Origin: Conus ventricosus
Taxonomy: Eukaryota; Mollusca; Gastropoda; Neogastropoda; Conidae
Assembly (NCBI GenBank): GCA_018398815.1
Contig: CM031604.1
Span: forward strand, 54,268,557 to 54,332,556
DNA: 64,000 bases
Direction: 5' to 3'
In this document: in pieces, positions 36,497-48,912 of the stretch
Position numbering within the stretch: position 1 is the stretch's first letter
Layout: every line of letters starts with the position of its first letter
Notes under the pieces: model-generated
Databases searched by the model: none
Told to the model about the DNA's origin: nothing
What the model saw: the letters and a program-made list of their open reading frames with translations, nothing else
Translations under genes and position numbers: made by a program

Positions 36497-37188
36497 AACT
36501 CCAAGGTCAGTAGTTACATCTCACTGAATACGCTCTTCCTAGTTTGTACTCATCATGACCATACTGTGTTTAAAATTTGTCAGTAAAATGTTGTTGGCAA
36601 GAGCTTCAGCAGCCAGTGTCATTTCAACGCTGGCAAAAATTGCAAATGGGCTGTTACATGCTACTGCAGAGTTAATAGCAGGTGCTTTCAAAAGACTCAC
36701 AGACTCAACCTAAGTGTGCGGGTACCATGTAAAGTGTTCATTAGAGTTGGAAATGGATTGAAGCTTTTCATGCGGGCATTATTTCTTCAATAGGTTCAGA
36801 GAAAGGTTGTGTACATGAATTTGCTATTTTTCAAGTTTCATCGAAAATTATCATTAGACCCCCCCCCCCCCCCCCACCCTCATCAGTTTTGAATAGAAAT
36901 CCCAGATAATGAGGCTAGCTAGAGTGATGGGACCTTACTAGTGTTTAAAAGAAATTCTGGTGCTTTCTTTCTCTTTTCACATTATAATCTTATTTACATA
37001 CTCATTTTTTCCACCAGTTATGTTTTGTTTACTCAAAAAATAATATGTGATTCTTTCTCACCTTATGTTGTTCTTAGAGGGTTTGGTATTTTAGGAGCTG
37101 ACATCTATCAGTAAGTTGATGCAATTTGGAGAGTGTGTGCATGTGTGTGTGTATTCCCTGTTCCGCATCCCCTTCTTATGCCCTCCCC

Positions 37189-37195
<7 letters not shown>
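35721..37195. other. Unassigned stretch
   Basis: No gene or known repeat is recognised. A C run lies at about 36860-36876, and an A run at about 36465-36493. Confidence 0.4.
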
Positions 37196-37220
<25 letters not shown>

Positions 37221-37238
37221 AAACTAGAAAAGCACGCA

Positions 37239-37273
<35 letters not shown>
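37196..37273. repeat. (CA)n microsatellite abutting LINE sequence
   Basis: CA repeats, interrupted by AAACTAGAAAAGCACGCAG, run directly into the RNase H fragment that follows. Confidence 0.95.
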
Positions 37274-37276
<3 letters not shown>

Positions 37277-37882
37277 AACACATCTCACTGTGGTATAAAG
37301 TGGAATGAAATAGCAGACAGTATTGCAAAAGAAGGAGCAAATAGAAATGCTGAAAATTTATTAAGGAATTCCTTCAATTTGTCCTCTTGCGAATTAATCC
37401 AAATTATGGAAAAGTATACACATAAGCAGAATTTTAGTTAAGAAAGAAAGAGATACTTTGCTATCATGCCCAAGGCACATTATTTGATTAATTCATAAAT
37501 TAAAAACTTGGAACACTAAATATTCTCATGGTATTACTTCTGTCTGCAGAGAAATCATTTCTGTGCATCATCTTTTGTTTGAATGTTCAGTGTTGACCTT
37601 GCTCTATCAGGAGAAATGTATTGAGATGAATAACTTTGACAATGTCAATACTGTTTTATATGGTTCATGTGTTGCTGAGATTGCCATGGGTGTTTCGCAG
37701 TCACAGGTTGCAAAATGTTTTATAAAGATCAACAATTTTGTGTGCCACTCCGGTATTACACTTATGTAAATATGCATATATCAGGTGTGGGTTTACATGG
37801 ATGATAAGTTGAGTGTAAAAATTTTAAAACTTTTTTTCATTGGCGATGAAAAGACGTTAAATAAACCACTGAACTGAACTGA
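37274..37882 (+). pseudogene. 3' end of an I-like LINE: RNase H remnant
   Basis: The plus frame reads SHCGIKWNEIADSIAKEGA, the C-terminal part of the LINE RNase H (the IPSHCG-NExAD block). It is followed by decayed sequence with HHLLFECSVL and a final frame ending at about 37769. The 3' end is GACGTTAAATAAACCACTG with an (ACTGA)n tail at about 37865-37885. Upstream coding is missing and replaced by (CA)n. The RNase H suggests the I group; this is a dead fragment. Confidence 0.75.
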
Positions 37883-37921
37883 ACTGAGCACACACACTGT
37901 TCTCTCCAAACTCTTCACTCC

Positions 37922-37938
37922 TCACACACACACACACA

Positions 37939-38001
<63 letters not shown>

Positions 38002-38165
38002 CTTTCCTTCCCCTCTCACTGTCTTGAGAAACTGTTATATATTGTGGACTCTTTAGCAGCTTAGGAGAAGTGAGTGGTAGAAACAACAGTAAGTGGTGGT
38101 GGTGGGGGTGGGTGGGGGTGTGTGTGGAATGGCGTGAGGTGTATGGGTGGAAGGAGGATGGCACA
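37922..38165 (+). repeat. Dispersed repeat S2, copy 2, headed by (CA)n
   Basis: Parallel to 35160-35415, including the (CA)n head at 37922-37998. Confidence 0.8.
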
Positions 38166-38194
38166 CACATGCATGTATATGTGTGTGTGTGGTG

Positions 38195-38198
38195 TGTG

Positions 38199-38296
<98 letters not shown>

Positions 38297-38352
38297 GACA
38301 GAGGGAGACAGAGAGAGAAGAGCGAGACAGAGCAAGACAGACACACACACAC

Positions 38353-38432
<80 letters not shown>
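38195..38432. repeat. (GA)n with (GACA)n
   Basis: GA tracts (38202-38267 and about 38366-38429) surround a GACA-rich middle. Confidence 0.95.
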
Positions 38433-38550
38433 ATTTTCGTCCAGTACTTTCACCGGCTGCCACTTTGTGAAGACTGAACTAAGAACTGTTGCAGATTTCT
38501 TTGGGGTTAAGTCTAATTGAATTGTTTCCCTTAGATAGCAGCTCCGCGCG
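38433..38550 (+). repeat. Dispersed repeat S1, copy 2
   Basis: Matches 21457-21612 and again follows (GA)n. Its CTCCGCGC end passes into (TG)n. Confidence 0.7.
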
Positions 38551-38554
38551 GGTG

Positions 38555-38559
<5 letters not shown>

Positions 38560-38616
<57 letters not shown>

Positions 38617-38663
38617 TGTGTGTGTGTGTGTAAGGGGGAGGGAGGGGGTAGGTGTGCGCGCAG

Positions 38664-38718
<55 letters not shown>

Positions 38719-38750
38719 ACACGCGTGCCTGTGTGTGCGTGCGTGCGTGC

Positions 38751-38817
<67 letters not shown>

Positions 38818-38890
38818 TGTGTGTGTGTCTGTGTGTGTGTCTGTGTGTGTGAATGAGAGAGAGAGAGAGAATGAGAGAGAGAGAGTCAGT
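38560..38890. repeat. (TG)n-dominated microsatellite
   Basis: Long TG runs with CGTG and CTG interruptions, then (GA)n and (GTCA)n at the right end. Confidence 0.95.
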
Positions 38891-39760
38891 CAGTCAGCCT
38901 GTGTGTAGCGGTGTGTGTGTGTCATTCATTTAACGTCTTTCCACTAAACGTGATATTAGACGATAAAAAAAAAAGGAGTGTGTAAGAGAATAAGACTAGT
39001 GCATGACTGAAAGTTATAGAGTTCCAAGTATGCATGCATGTATGTGTGAATGTGTGTACACATATGGTGCTTAGGCGGTTATTTAAAATATATCTGATTA
39101 AAGAAATATGTGTATAACTACACTATTAGAAATAAGAAACAGAAGGAAAAAAAAAACAATATATATATAACAACAACAAAATCAGTGAACACCCCCACCC
39201 CACCCCACCCACCCCCTTCCTTTTCTTCCCTCTCTATCCTCTCCCCGTTCCTCCCTCCCCCTCCATCACTTTTATATTAAGAAAAAAAAATTCAGATATT
39301 GTAGTGACCAATTGGACTGATATCTAAACTTACAAAACAATCTTAGGTTAAAGCTGGTGAATTGTATATAATGTGAGTTATTTTGCAACAACACTGGAAT
39401 AAAAGTATTTACAAGTTCTTACGTGTGTGCTTATGCTTGTGCACGCACATGTATGAGTGCATGTGCGTGTGCGCGTGTGTGTATGCATATGCGAGTGTGT
39501 TTGAGTGTGTGTGTGTACATATGTGTGTGCTTATATGAGTGCTTATATGAATAATAATGGTAATTACAAAGCACTTAAATTTTTCAACAAAAATTTCAAA
39601 GGAAAAGAAAAAACAATTAACAAAACTAATCAATTTAACAACCATCAAGGCACAGAACCGTAACTTTTCTCCGTCTTTTTCACTTTTAAGCTTTGTACAT
39701 TATTCCATCTTCCCTCCCCACACTTATGCCCGCCCCACATACAACAAAAAAAAAAAGGAA
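38891..39760. other. Unassigned stretch
   Basis: A C-rich tract lies at about 39190-39260. Imperfect TG-rich sequence lies at 39420-39530. No gene. Confidence 0.4.
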
Positions 39761-39764
39761 CCTA

Positions 39765-40478
39765 TAAATACTTCCCCAATGGAGTGCGCTCTAAGCATAC
39801 AAAAAACTCATGTGTTAGAGCTGGTGACTCAAAGATGGCCTGTGCACTATTTTGTCTCAACACTGGAATTATTTTTTTCATGTCTTGACATGCAACAATA
39901 TGTTCACGTGTTATTTTCTTTTTACATAAACACACTATGTTTTTAACATATTTTGTTTTAAAAGCATCGAGTTTCCACCTATACATCAACGAAAGTATAT
40001 TTTTATTTAAACTAAAGTTATGTTGAATAATTTTAATATCAAAAGTATCAAACTGATTTTGATTGTCATGTTCTATCATTCTATCTTTGAATTTTTTCAA
40101 AATATGTGTTTTAACTAGGTTGCACTGCTCATGTACCGATAAGGCTAGTTTAAGATATTCAGAACCAGAGATATGTTTTGCTCCACATTTAGCTGCCCTA
40201 TCTACTTTGTCGTTATAATAAAAGGAACAGTGTGAAGGAATCCAACAAAAGGATAACTGGGTGCCTCCTTCAATAAGCATGTGGATCAAACAGCTGACCT
40301 CAATAATCATTTCAGGTCTAGTATGCAGATGAAAATCTTTTAGCGCCTGGAGGACTGATTTTGAATCCACACAAAACAGAGCTTGAAATATATGTTTGGG
40401 GGAAATTTAAAAGGTAATTCAAAGCCATGAGTATTGCTGTTAATTCAGCTGTGAATATGGATATGTTACATCCAATGT
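39765..40478 (-). pseudogene. I-like LINE RNase H domain and 3' end
   Basis: On the minus strand [16 protein letters not shown] (about 40460-40410) gives the RNase H Glu block. A frameshift near 40370 leads to MDSKSVLQAL (Asp block), then SFCWIPSHCSFYYNDKVDRAAK (His/Asp block, about 40230-40165) and about 130 further residues of LINE C-terminus with a Cys-containing block CLCKKKITREHIVAC. The frame closes at 39762. (TG)n starts exactly where the upstream coding would continue (40484). Catalytic residues are mostly retained but the gene is truncated and shifted. Confidence 0.8.
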
Positions 40479-40481
40479 AGC

Positions 40482-40483
<2 letters not shown>

Positions 40484-40557
<74 letters not shown>

Positions 40558-40612
40558 CGCACGTGTATGTGTACGTGTGTACTGCACTTTCATCAAAGAG
40601 AATATCTGTGCA

Positions 40613-40675
<63 letters not shown>

Positions 40676-40706
40676 GCGCGCGCGCATACGTCTGTGTCTG
40701 GTGCTC

Positions 40707-40784
<78 letters not shown>

Positions 40785-40785
40785 T
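40484..40785. repeat. Three (TG)n arrays
   Basis: TG runs at 40484-40556, about 40616-40672 and about 40710-40782, separated by short unique spacers. Confidence 0.97.
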
Positions 40786-40819
40786 GTACGGACTAAAGGG
40801 ATAAACGAGGATGGATGGG

Positions 40820-40900
40820 GGGAGGGGGGGGGGTGCGCTGATTGACACCACTGAAACACATTTATCGTGTCCCAATCCAGCATCGGGGAACTATAGAATA
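40820..40900 (-). repeat. Dispersed repeat S3, minus-oriented copy
   Basis: Inverted match to 41645-41730: GACACCACTGAAACACATTT here versus TGTTTCAGTGGTGTAAATCA there, each bordered by a G- or C-rich run. Confidence 0.7.
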
Positions 40901-41052
40901 GACTACGGCTGTTCAGTTCTCTCATGAATTCAACGCTTCTTTCTGCGACCGAGGTCACGTATGTCTACTGAAAATAATCAACCAAGAATCAGTCTCACAT
41001 CGCGTTGTTTATGGAATGAATGGTTCAGGAGTTCTACAGTCCACACCCTCTC

Positions 41053-41854
<802 letters not shown>

Positions 41855-41988
41855 CCATGTCAATGTCCATATTTATGCCCCTAGAAATAATGTTTGCATG
41901 TAAAAGAAGCACAATCAGAAACTGAAAATATTTGTCTGTAAACAGATTATCTGGTCTTACGCAGGTCAGTTTAGATATGCCAAACGCG

Positions 41989-41993
<5 letters not shown>

Positions 41994-42061
<68 letters not shown>
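41994..42061. repeat. (CA)n microsatellite
   Basis: About 34 uninterrupted CA dinucleotides. Confidence 0.97.
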
Positions 42062-42064
<3 letters not shown>

Positions 42065-42254
42065 TCACTAAGTTACCACGATGGCCTCTATTTTCATGTT
42101 TCCACCAACTCCGCGCAAAAGTAAACCTCAATTGAACCGTGTTCATGGCACTCGACCGGGGTTTTTAGGGGCCCACAAACTGTTAATAGCAAAGGCACAG
42201 GAAAGACGCATGCAAGGCCCCATCCTCGTGCATCAATATATATGCTGAAATATA

Positions 42255-42345
42255 TGTTCTTGTCCGAACCGACAGCCCTGATGTGGCCCTTTGCGGTCGG
42301 CTGGGCTATAAGCAACATTATCTTATCTTATCTTGTCCGAACCGA
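42255..42345 (+). repeat. LINE-like 3' tail with (TATCT)n
   Basis: ACAGCCCTGATGTGGCCCTT and GCGGTCGGCTGGGC are followed by ATAAGCAAC and a (TATCT)n tail. Related blocks occur in R1 and at 52950-52985. No coding part is attached. Confidence 0.55.
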
Positions 42346-42559
42346 AAGTACCTATCGTCGACACACATTAGAAGCTTCTTCCAATAATTCCCGAGTGTAT
42401 ATTATGTGTAGTGAGTGCGCATTGGGGGTTAATATGTTGTGTAGAACGATATGTCAGCGACGTCAATCAAACCACGAAATAAACAATGTTACGACTTGCG
42501 AACGTTTTTCATCATGGGAGCAAGAGTTACGCTACTTGTTTGGTATTTGCAGGTCAACG
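42346..42559. other. Unassigned stretch
   Basis: The block GGGAGCAAGAGTTAC at about 42518 also occurs at about 2430. Nothing else recognised. Confidence 0.35.
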
Positions 42560-43195
42560 AGACGTTAAAGATCCGGCTCAACAATGGCCTTATCTAATTC
42601 GCCGCTTGATGATCAGTACAACCTCAGTCAGTGGACGCACGTAATCTTTCAAGACAATCCACTATTGTACACCAGTGGATTCCATCCCACTGTGGGATCA
42701 CTGGGAGTGAGAAGGCTGACGCTCTGTCCAAGGCAGGCAGCAATATGGAGCAGTTCAGCCACCCAGTGACTCACCGAGAGGCCAAAACTGTCATTCAAAA
42801 CCTGTGCCAAAACCAGTGGACGAGAAGGCTGGGTGCAGACAGTAGTGTTGATCCAATCCATCAGCTCCAGAGATACCTCTTCAGACTGAGAACTGGCCAC
42901 TGCCGACTGCTGAGCCACCTCAGCCGAATTAAGATTGTTCACACAGATGATCCTATAATTGTATCACTGGCTCTCAGACCCCAGCACACGTCCTGCAACA
43001 CTGTCCAGCCCATGATGTTCTACGGCATCAAACCTGGCCAGAAGGCACAGAGCTGCAAATGCAACTTTGGGGCAGCCATCAAACTCGAGAAGACTGTGGA
43101 ATTCATTGTGGCGACAGGACTGAAGATCTGACTCTGCCAATTAAAATCGGCCGCAGAAGAAGAAGAAGAAGAAGAACAAGAAGAAGAAGATAATC
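42560..43195 (+). pseudogene. LINE RNase H C-terminus and 3' end with (GAA)n tail
   Basis: The plus frame 42631-43131 gives VHQWIPSHCGITGSEKADAL (RNase H His/Asp block), then YLFRLRTGHCRLLSHLSRI and a decayed Cys region. After a frameshift near 42950 the alternative frame supplies the usual C-terminal residues. It ends with a (GAA)n tail at 43148-43190. The 5' end is truncated; the upstream RT is absent. Confidence 0.8.
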
Positions 43196-43214
43196 TGCCG
43201 CCATGTTTTGGACT

Positions 43215-43425
43215 TACTTACTTAGACTTAGATGCTCCCGCGTGTTGCGACGCATGAGGCAGTGAAGGCGCTCCACTGTGCACGGTCCTCAGCCAGTCTG
43301 CTGGTGTCACTCCATCCTCTGTCAGCGGGTCTGGCCAGCTCATCCTGGGTCGTCCTTTTTTTCTCTGGCCTGCTGGGGTCCATTTAATGGCCTGGTTTGG
43401 TTTTGGACCCTCCAACATCAATTAC
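43215..43425 (-). pseudogene. LINE C-terminal fragment (RTE-like)
   Basis: The minus frame 43421-43218 has IKWTPAGQRKKGRPRMSW followed by ADWLRTVH. This matches the conserved tail W-P-GKR-RGRP-W found at the C-terminus of RTE-type LINEs. The 3' end shows (AAGT)n-like sequence toward 43212. Only about 67 codons remain. It is back to back with the preceding LINE end. Confidence 0.65.
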
Positions 43426-43622
43426 TGTCAACGGGCAGTTGTCATTGTTGGTTAAAAAAAAAATTGTTCATATTTTTCAATATGTGAACGGCAGTGGACT
43501 TCACTTTTTTTTTCCTTGGAGGAAGTCGATCTCATGGGGGTTGTGCCGTGATCGGGTGTGCTGTGGTGAACTGTGTGATGAATTACCAAGTTTCCGAGGA
43601 AGGCAGCAAGTACGGTGAGGCG

Positions 43623-44559
43623 TGTTACAGCGCGGAGTATGACTGGCCCGTTACAACTTGGTGTTACAGCGCGGAGTATGACTGGCCCGTTACCACTGGG
43701 TGTTACAGCGTGGAGTATGACAGGGCCGTTACCACTGGGTGTTACAGCGCGGCGTATGACTGGGCCGTTACCACTGGTGTTACAGCGCAGAGTATGACTG
43801 GGCCGTTACCACTGGGTGTTACAGCGCGGAGTATGACTGGGCCGTTACCACTGGGTGTTACAGCGCAAAGTATGACTGGGCCGTTACCACTGGGTGTTAC
43901 AGCGCGGAGTATGACTGGGCCATTACCATTGGGTGTTACAGTGCGAAGTATGACTGGGCCGTTACCACTGGGTGTTACAGCGCGGAGTATGACTGGGCCA
44001 TTTCCACTGGGTGTTACAGCACGGAGTATGACTGGACCGTTACCACTGGGTGTTACAGCCCAGAGTATGACTGGGCCGTTACCACTGGGTGTTACAGCGC
44101 GGAGTATGGCTGGCCCATTACCACTGGGTGTTACAGCGCGGATTATGACTTGGCCATTACCACTGGGCGTTACAGCGCGGAGTATGACTGGGCCATTACC
44201 ACTGGGTGTTACAGCGCGGAGTATGACTGGGCCGTTACCACTGGGTGTTACAGCGCGGAGTATGACTGGGCTGTTACCACTGGGTGTTACAGCGCAGAGT
44301 ATGACTGGGCCGTTACCACTGGGTGTTACAGCACGGAGTATGACTGGGCCGTTACCACTGGGTGTTACAGCGCGGAGTATGAGTGGCCCGTTACCACTGG
44401 GTGTTACAGCGCAGAGTATGGCTGGCCCGTTACCACTGGGTGTTATAGCGTGGAGTATGACTGGCCCGTTACCACTGGGTGTTACAGCGCGGAGTATGAC
44501 TTGGCCATTACCACTGGGTGTTACAGCGCGGAGTATGACTTGGCCATTACCACTGGGTA
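43623..44559. repeat. 39-bp minisatellite, 24 copies, open in several frames
   Basis: The unit is GTTACAGCGCGGAGTATGAC followed by TGGGCCGTTACCACTGGGT. 39 is divisible by 3 and lacks stops in two plus frames and at least one minus frame. The plus frame from 43494 to 44630 reads 13-residue units like GVTARSMTGPLPL; another reads CYSAEYDWAVTTG; the minus frame reads SGNGPVILRAVTP. A one-base deletion near 43770 switches the first two. The open frames follow from the unit composition, and coding is not established. Substitutions cluster at a few positions. Confidence 0.9.
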
Positions 44560-45124
44560 GACGGGACACGTCAGCATCATGGGCAGAAAAGTGGGCGGAA
44601 CAAAAGGTAGGTGTGCATTTGTCATATTGACAGTCAAGTTAGCCTTGATGAGCAGGTCTTTTTTTTTTTGCTGTCCCATCTTCTGTGCCCACCTCAGAGG
44701 TAGTGCACCCACGCCGCTCATTCCGACACCCCGTCCACAGCCACAGCCCGGTCGGCCCCGCCGCAGACCCGGACCGACAATCCACAGGGAACAGTCAATG
44801 TCAAGTCGTCAAGAGGCAACCCACCGGAGGAGACACTGCACTGCTGCCGAGTCACTTCGGTGGTGTTCAGTGGCGCCTGTTCTGATCTAACATACGCAGG
44901 ACACCACCTACTGAGCCCCCTACTGACGACAATAATTGCTTAGTCGCGGAGCCGGCGTGAGTGAGCTCTCCCTCCGGAGGGCGCCACCACGTCCGTCCAA
45001 CGACACCCCCCATGGACTCGCCGATACCGGTGACCTCGACGGAACCAAACCAAGGCCACAGACGTGGAGAGGACATCGAAATTGAGGTCACCATGAGAGC
45101 AGGGCATGAAGGGTCACAGAATTT
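44560..45124 (+). other. Possible coding exons, weakly supported
   Basis: Three things look exon-like: an ATG near 44579 followed by a donor-like AAAAGGTAGGT; a pyrimidine-rich acceptor ending CACCTCAG at about 44694, followed by a proline/arginine-rich frame to 44890; and a frame at 44961-45146 reading TPPMDSPIPVTSTEP. The frames do not join cleanly and no domain is recognised, so this may be decayed or non-coding. Confidence 0.25.
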
Positions 45125-45508
45125 GAGACTTTTTTTTTTATGCTGATCGATGATAATGAGGATGATTAAGATGATGCTACGGATTTCCATTTCGATCTGA
45201 GACTACATGACAGGGCTGTACTCTACGCTTCCTTTCATAATATATCCCGGCGTCAACCAGGCCCGAGAGATACAGGCACCTGCAGTGTTGGTCAGGAAAT
45301 TTGAGCAACACTCTCAGAAACGCATCCATTAAGTGGATGAAACTCGACTGTGTGGTCCCAGTCTTCCCAACTGAGTCCGCAGCAACTCAACTCTGGGTAG
45401 GAGCCGGTCGGGGCAGAAAACCCCCACATGTCTTCTGATGGGATTCGAACCCACAACCTCCCAGCCGGGAGTCCGTGACGCTAACCACTTCGCCACGGCG
45501 GCTGGTCA
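45125..45508 (-). mobile_element. tRNA-derived SINE
   Basis: Minus strand from 45508: AGCCGCCGTGGCGAAGTGG contains a pol III A box (TGGCGAAGTGG), and GGTTCGAATCC (about 45440-45430) is a perfect B box. About 300 bp of non-tRNA body follows, then a simple tail with ATCATC and an A run (45128-45137). This is the normal SINE order. The tRNA part keeps the arm spacing, but it is embedded in the longer body, so a functional tRNA gene is unlikely. Confidence 0.85.
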
Positions 45509-45635
45509 GGTCTTTCTTTTTTTTTTCATTAGATGTGTTGTTGCTTCAGATGAGTTGTAGCATGAGGTCTCCCTCCTTTTGATGGAAAGAACATGTGTGT
45601 TTCAGATGCTCTGTCTCTCTCTCCCACCAGCTCTC

Positions 45636-45639
<4 letters not shown>

Positions 45640-45717
<78 letters not shown>

Positions 45718-45806
45718 TGATTTCATATTTAAATCTGATCGGGCTGCTGTTGTATGGTGAGGTGGGGGGGGGGTGCATGGGGGTGGGGTGGGGTGTGGTG
45801 TGTGTG

Positions 45807-45843
<37 letters not shown>

Positions 45844-45890
45844 CGCGCAACAATTTAGAAAAGAACTAAAGAGCACCTAAAGGTGTTTTT

Positions 45891-45961
<71 letters not shown>
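45640..45961. repeat. (TG)n, (GCGT)n and (TC)n microsatellites
   Basis: (TG)n/(CGTG)n at about 45640-45719, TG-rich at about 45795-45848, and (TC)n at 45894-45961. The last abuts the truncated 5' end of the following LINE. Confidence 0.95.
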
Positions 45962-45965
<4 letters not shown>

Positions 45966-45999
45966 CCCACCATCACCCACTAACACTAATGATGGACTC

Positions 46000-48290
46000 A
46001 CTGTCTGGAATAGAGACAAATTGATGCTTTTGTTGCTAACAAGGCCACTCACTTGTTCTCGTGTAACGTTGAATATGCCACCAGTTTGATTGATATATGT
46101 ATTAACAAAGCATTGTCTGAATTTACACAGTGCTTGATGAATGCTAGTGCCTGTATGCGTCAAACTAAATCCTTGAAAGCCAAGGTAGTTACAGACTCTT
46201 GGTTTGACAAGGAATGTCAGGATACCAAAGTCAAAGTTAGAAAAGCACTAGCTGCCAGTAATAAATCTGGACTTCCCCAGGATAGACTTATTTATCTTCA
46301 ATTAAGACGGGATTATGGCCAATTAAAATATTGTAAAAGCCACAATTTCAGAGTTGAGCGTATTAACTCTTTGTTAAAGGCTGCTAACGATTCCCAAACC
46401 TTCTGGTCTGAGATCAACAAATACCGTAAACGGTCGCCGATGGTAAATGATATTTCACAGGTTGAATGGTTTAACCACTTCGATAACCTACTAAATACTG
46501 GAGTCGTTGCTACTGAGGAATGTTTGACATCTGAGGTTCCAGAAGCAGTTTCTGACCCAATCTTAGACGGTGTTATTACAACTGAGGAGGTTAGAAAAGC
46601 AATTAAAAGTCTCAAGTGTGGGAAGGCAGCTGGTCCAGATGGTCTCATTAGTGTGAGTTATAAAAGCTGCAGAAGATGCAGTTGTTCCCTTTTTTGTCAT
46701 TTTTCTCAATAAAATGTTCAGAGATGGTGTTTTTCCGGACGAATGGACTAAATCCATTATTGTGCCACTACATAAGAAAGGGGATATAAATAACACTAAT
46801 AATTATCGAGGCATCTCTCTTATCAATAATCTATGTAAACTTTTCACCTATATTCTAAATAAGCGTCTGGTTACTTGGTTAGAAGTCAACTCGGTTATTT
46901 CAGATGCTCAAGCAGGTTTTAGGAAATCTTTTTCCACCATCGTCCATATTGTCACGCTCTATGCGTGTATTGAGAAACATCTGTCACAAAACAAAAAATT
47001 CTACGTTGCCTACATTGATTTCAGTAAGGCATTTGACACAGTTCAGCATGGATTATTGTTTAATATACTGTTTAGAAATGGTGTCCAAGGTAATATGTTG
47101 AACATTTTGAAGAGCATGTATTCCTCAATTAAATCATGTGTCAGATCTGGTAACTCCTATACTGACTATTTCCAGTGCTTACAAGGTCTCAAACAGGGTT
47201 GCTCCCTTAGCCCTACTCTGTTTTCTATTTTCATCAATGAACTTGCCCATGACATATTTTATAAAGGTAAACATGGCGTTCAGTTTTCTCCTAATGACAT
47301 TGAACTTTTTATCCTGCTTTTCGCGGATGATATAGCCCTTATGTCATCTACGATAGCTGGTCTACAAAATCAAATCAATTTTCTCTACAGTCGTGCACTG
47401 AATTTAAGTTTGAAGGTCAATCTAGATAAAAGTAAGATTATGGTATTTCGTAAAGGCGGGTTTCTAGGTGTTAAGGAACAATGGTTTTTTGGCAGTGATA
47501 AACTAAATGTTGTCAATTCATATAAATATCTGGGAGTTACTTTCTCAACTAAACTTAGTTTTGATGTCGCTACTGGTTATGATCATGTCGCTAGAGCCAG
47601 GAGAGCCACCTTCGAGATTCTTAAAACACTAAGAAAAATAGGATGCTCTTCTCCCAAACTTTTCTTTAAACTATTTGATGCTCAAGTTGTTCCTTCACTT
47701 CTGTACGGTTCAGAATTATGGGGATATAAGCCGTACCAATCTATTAAAAAGCTCCACCTACAAGCCTGCAAATTAATACTCAATGTACCAACTTTCACGC
47801 CTAATGACATGGTTTACGGCGAATTGGGTCGTTACCCATTATATATCAATTCTGCAGCTAGGTGCATCAACTTTTGGTTTCGTCTCCTTAAACAGCCTCC
47901 TACTAGATACTCTAGAAAAGCATGCTTCATATGTTACAGGAAAGAAATATAAGGGTTCAAAACTGGGTATCACATGTAAAGCATCTTCTGTGTTCAAATG
48001 GTTTTGGCTATGTTTGGATGTATGGTGAAGTCGGGAACAAGAAACTTTTTCTCAGGGTCTTTAAGGATCGCCTTATTAGTTGTTTCTGTCAGCGGTGGTA
48101 CTCACATATGTCTGAAAGCAATCGTTTTGATCTTTATTATTCTTTCAAGAATATTTTTGAACGTGAAAAATATGTTGATTTCATTAACAATAGAATTTTT
48201 AAAACTGCCTTAGTACGTTTCAGGTTGGGAGTCTCAACTATTCAAAGTCACTGTCTCCGCTTCTTGCCTACCGAACATCCTGTTTGCCCC
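46000..48290 (+). pseudogene. Non-LTR retrotransposon reverse transcriptase, 5'-truncated
   Basis: The first frame (to 46712) holds the linker after the missing endonuclease and ends in KCGKAAGPDGL. A frameshift near 46660 moves to the frame 46714-47952: GVFPDEWTKSIIVPLHKKGD, NYRGISL, YIDFSKAFDTVQH (motif A), GLKQGCSLSPTLFS (motif B), LLFADDIALM (motif C), VNLDKSKIMVF and YLGVTFS. A second frameshift near 47930 moves to the frame ending about 48320, with FRLGVSTIQSHCLRF. The 3' end is cut off before the usual Cys/His tail. The clade is not assigned. The catalytic FADD is intact, but the copy is inactive through two frameshifts and both truncations. Confidence 0.9.
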
Positions 48291-48410
48291 CTAGGGGACC
48301 CAGTGGATGGGTGTCGGTGGTGAGTAGGAGGCATTCACAGAGAAGCTGGGAGAAAGCAAATGAAATCTGATCCACCATTCCTCCGGTGAAAAAGTCACGA
48401 AGGATATCTA

Positions 48411-48454
48411 TACATACCTATCTATTTTTCTATCTCTCTATCTATCTCTCTATC

Positions 48455-48519
<65 letters not shown>

Positions 48520-48530
48520 GTCTATCTATA
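48411..48530. repeat. (TATC)n microsatellite
   Basis: TATC tetranucleotides with a few CTCT variants. It resumes after the Tc1 element at about 50384-50400, so the transposon landed inside it. Confidence 0.95.
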
Positions 48531-48548
48531 TACACATACATAAATATA

Positions 48549-48571
48549 CTGCGGAACTAAAGTTAAGGGCC
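48549..48571 (+). repeat. Left TIR of the Tc1 element
   Basis: Matches 50361-50382 in inverted orientation, with a 1-2 base difference near the outer end. Confidence 0.85.
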
Positions 48572-48912
48572 GGCCTCTGATTTCAGCAGCTTTCCGTATG
48601 TATTTTTCATGCCAACACCGCGTGACGAAAAAATGGTCAACTTGAGTTTTCCCAAAGCCTTTGCCACTGCTGCACGTGCCTGACCATGTTTTGCAAGAAT
48701 TGCAGTTCAGCAACACCGTTTTTAGGGGCAGTGAAAAGGTTGTCAAAACACGAGACTTTTCTTGAAACTTTGCTCGAATTTAGCTGAAGAAGCAGTATTG
48801 CAGTAGGTTTTTGGCATTTTGCACGAGCAAACCATGGCTATACTGAACACTTCTCAACGAAAGTTGCACAGGAATGGGTATTTAGGGACGCGCACCAGAG
48901 CTCTGATTAAGC

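Noticed and set aside
43494..43622. Start of a real gene leading into the 39-bp repeat
   Set aside because: The non-repeat leader has no signal or domain, and the repeat stays open in several frames on both strands, so openness is not evidence.
45430..45508. tRNA gene on the minus strand
   Set aside because: A and B boxes are present, but the sequence continues into a 300-bp SINE body with a simple tail, and no discriminator/terminator context was seen.
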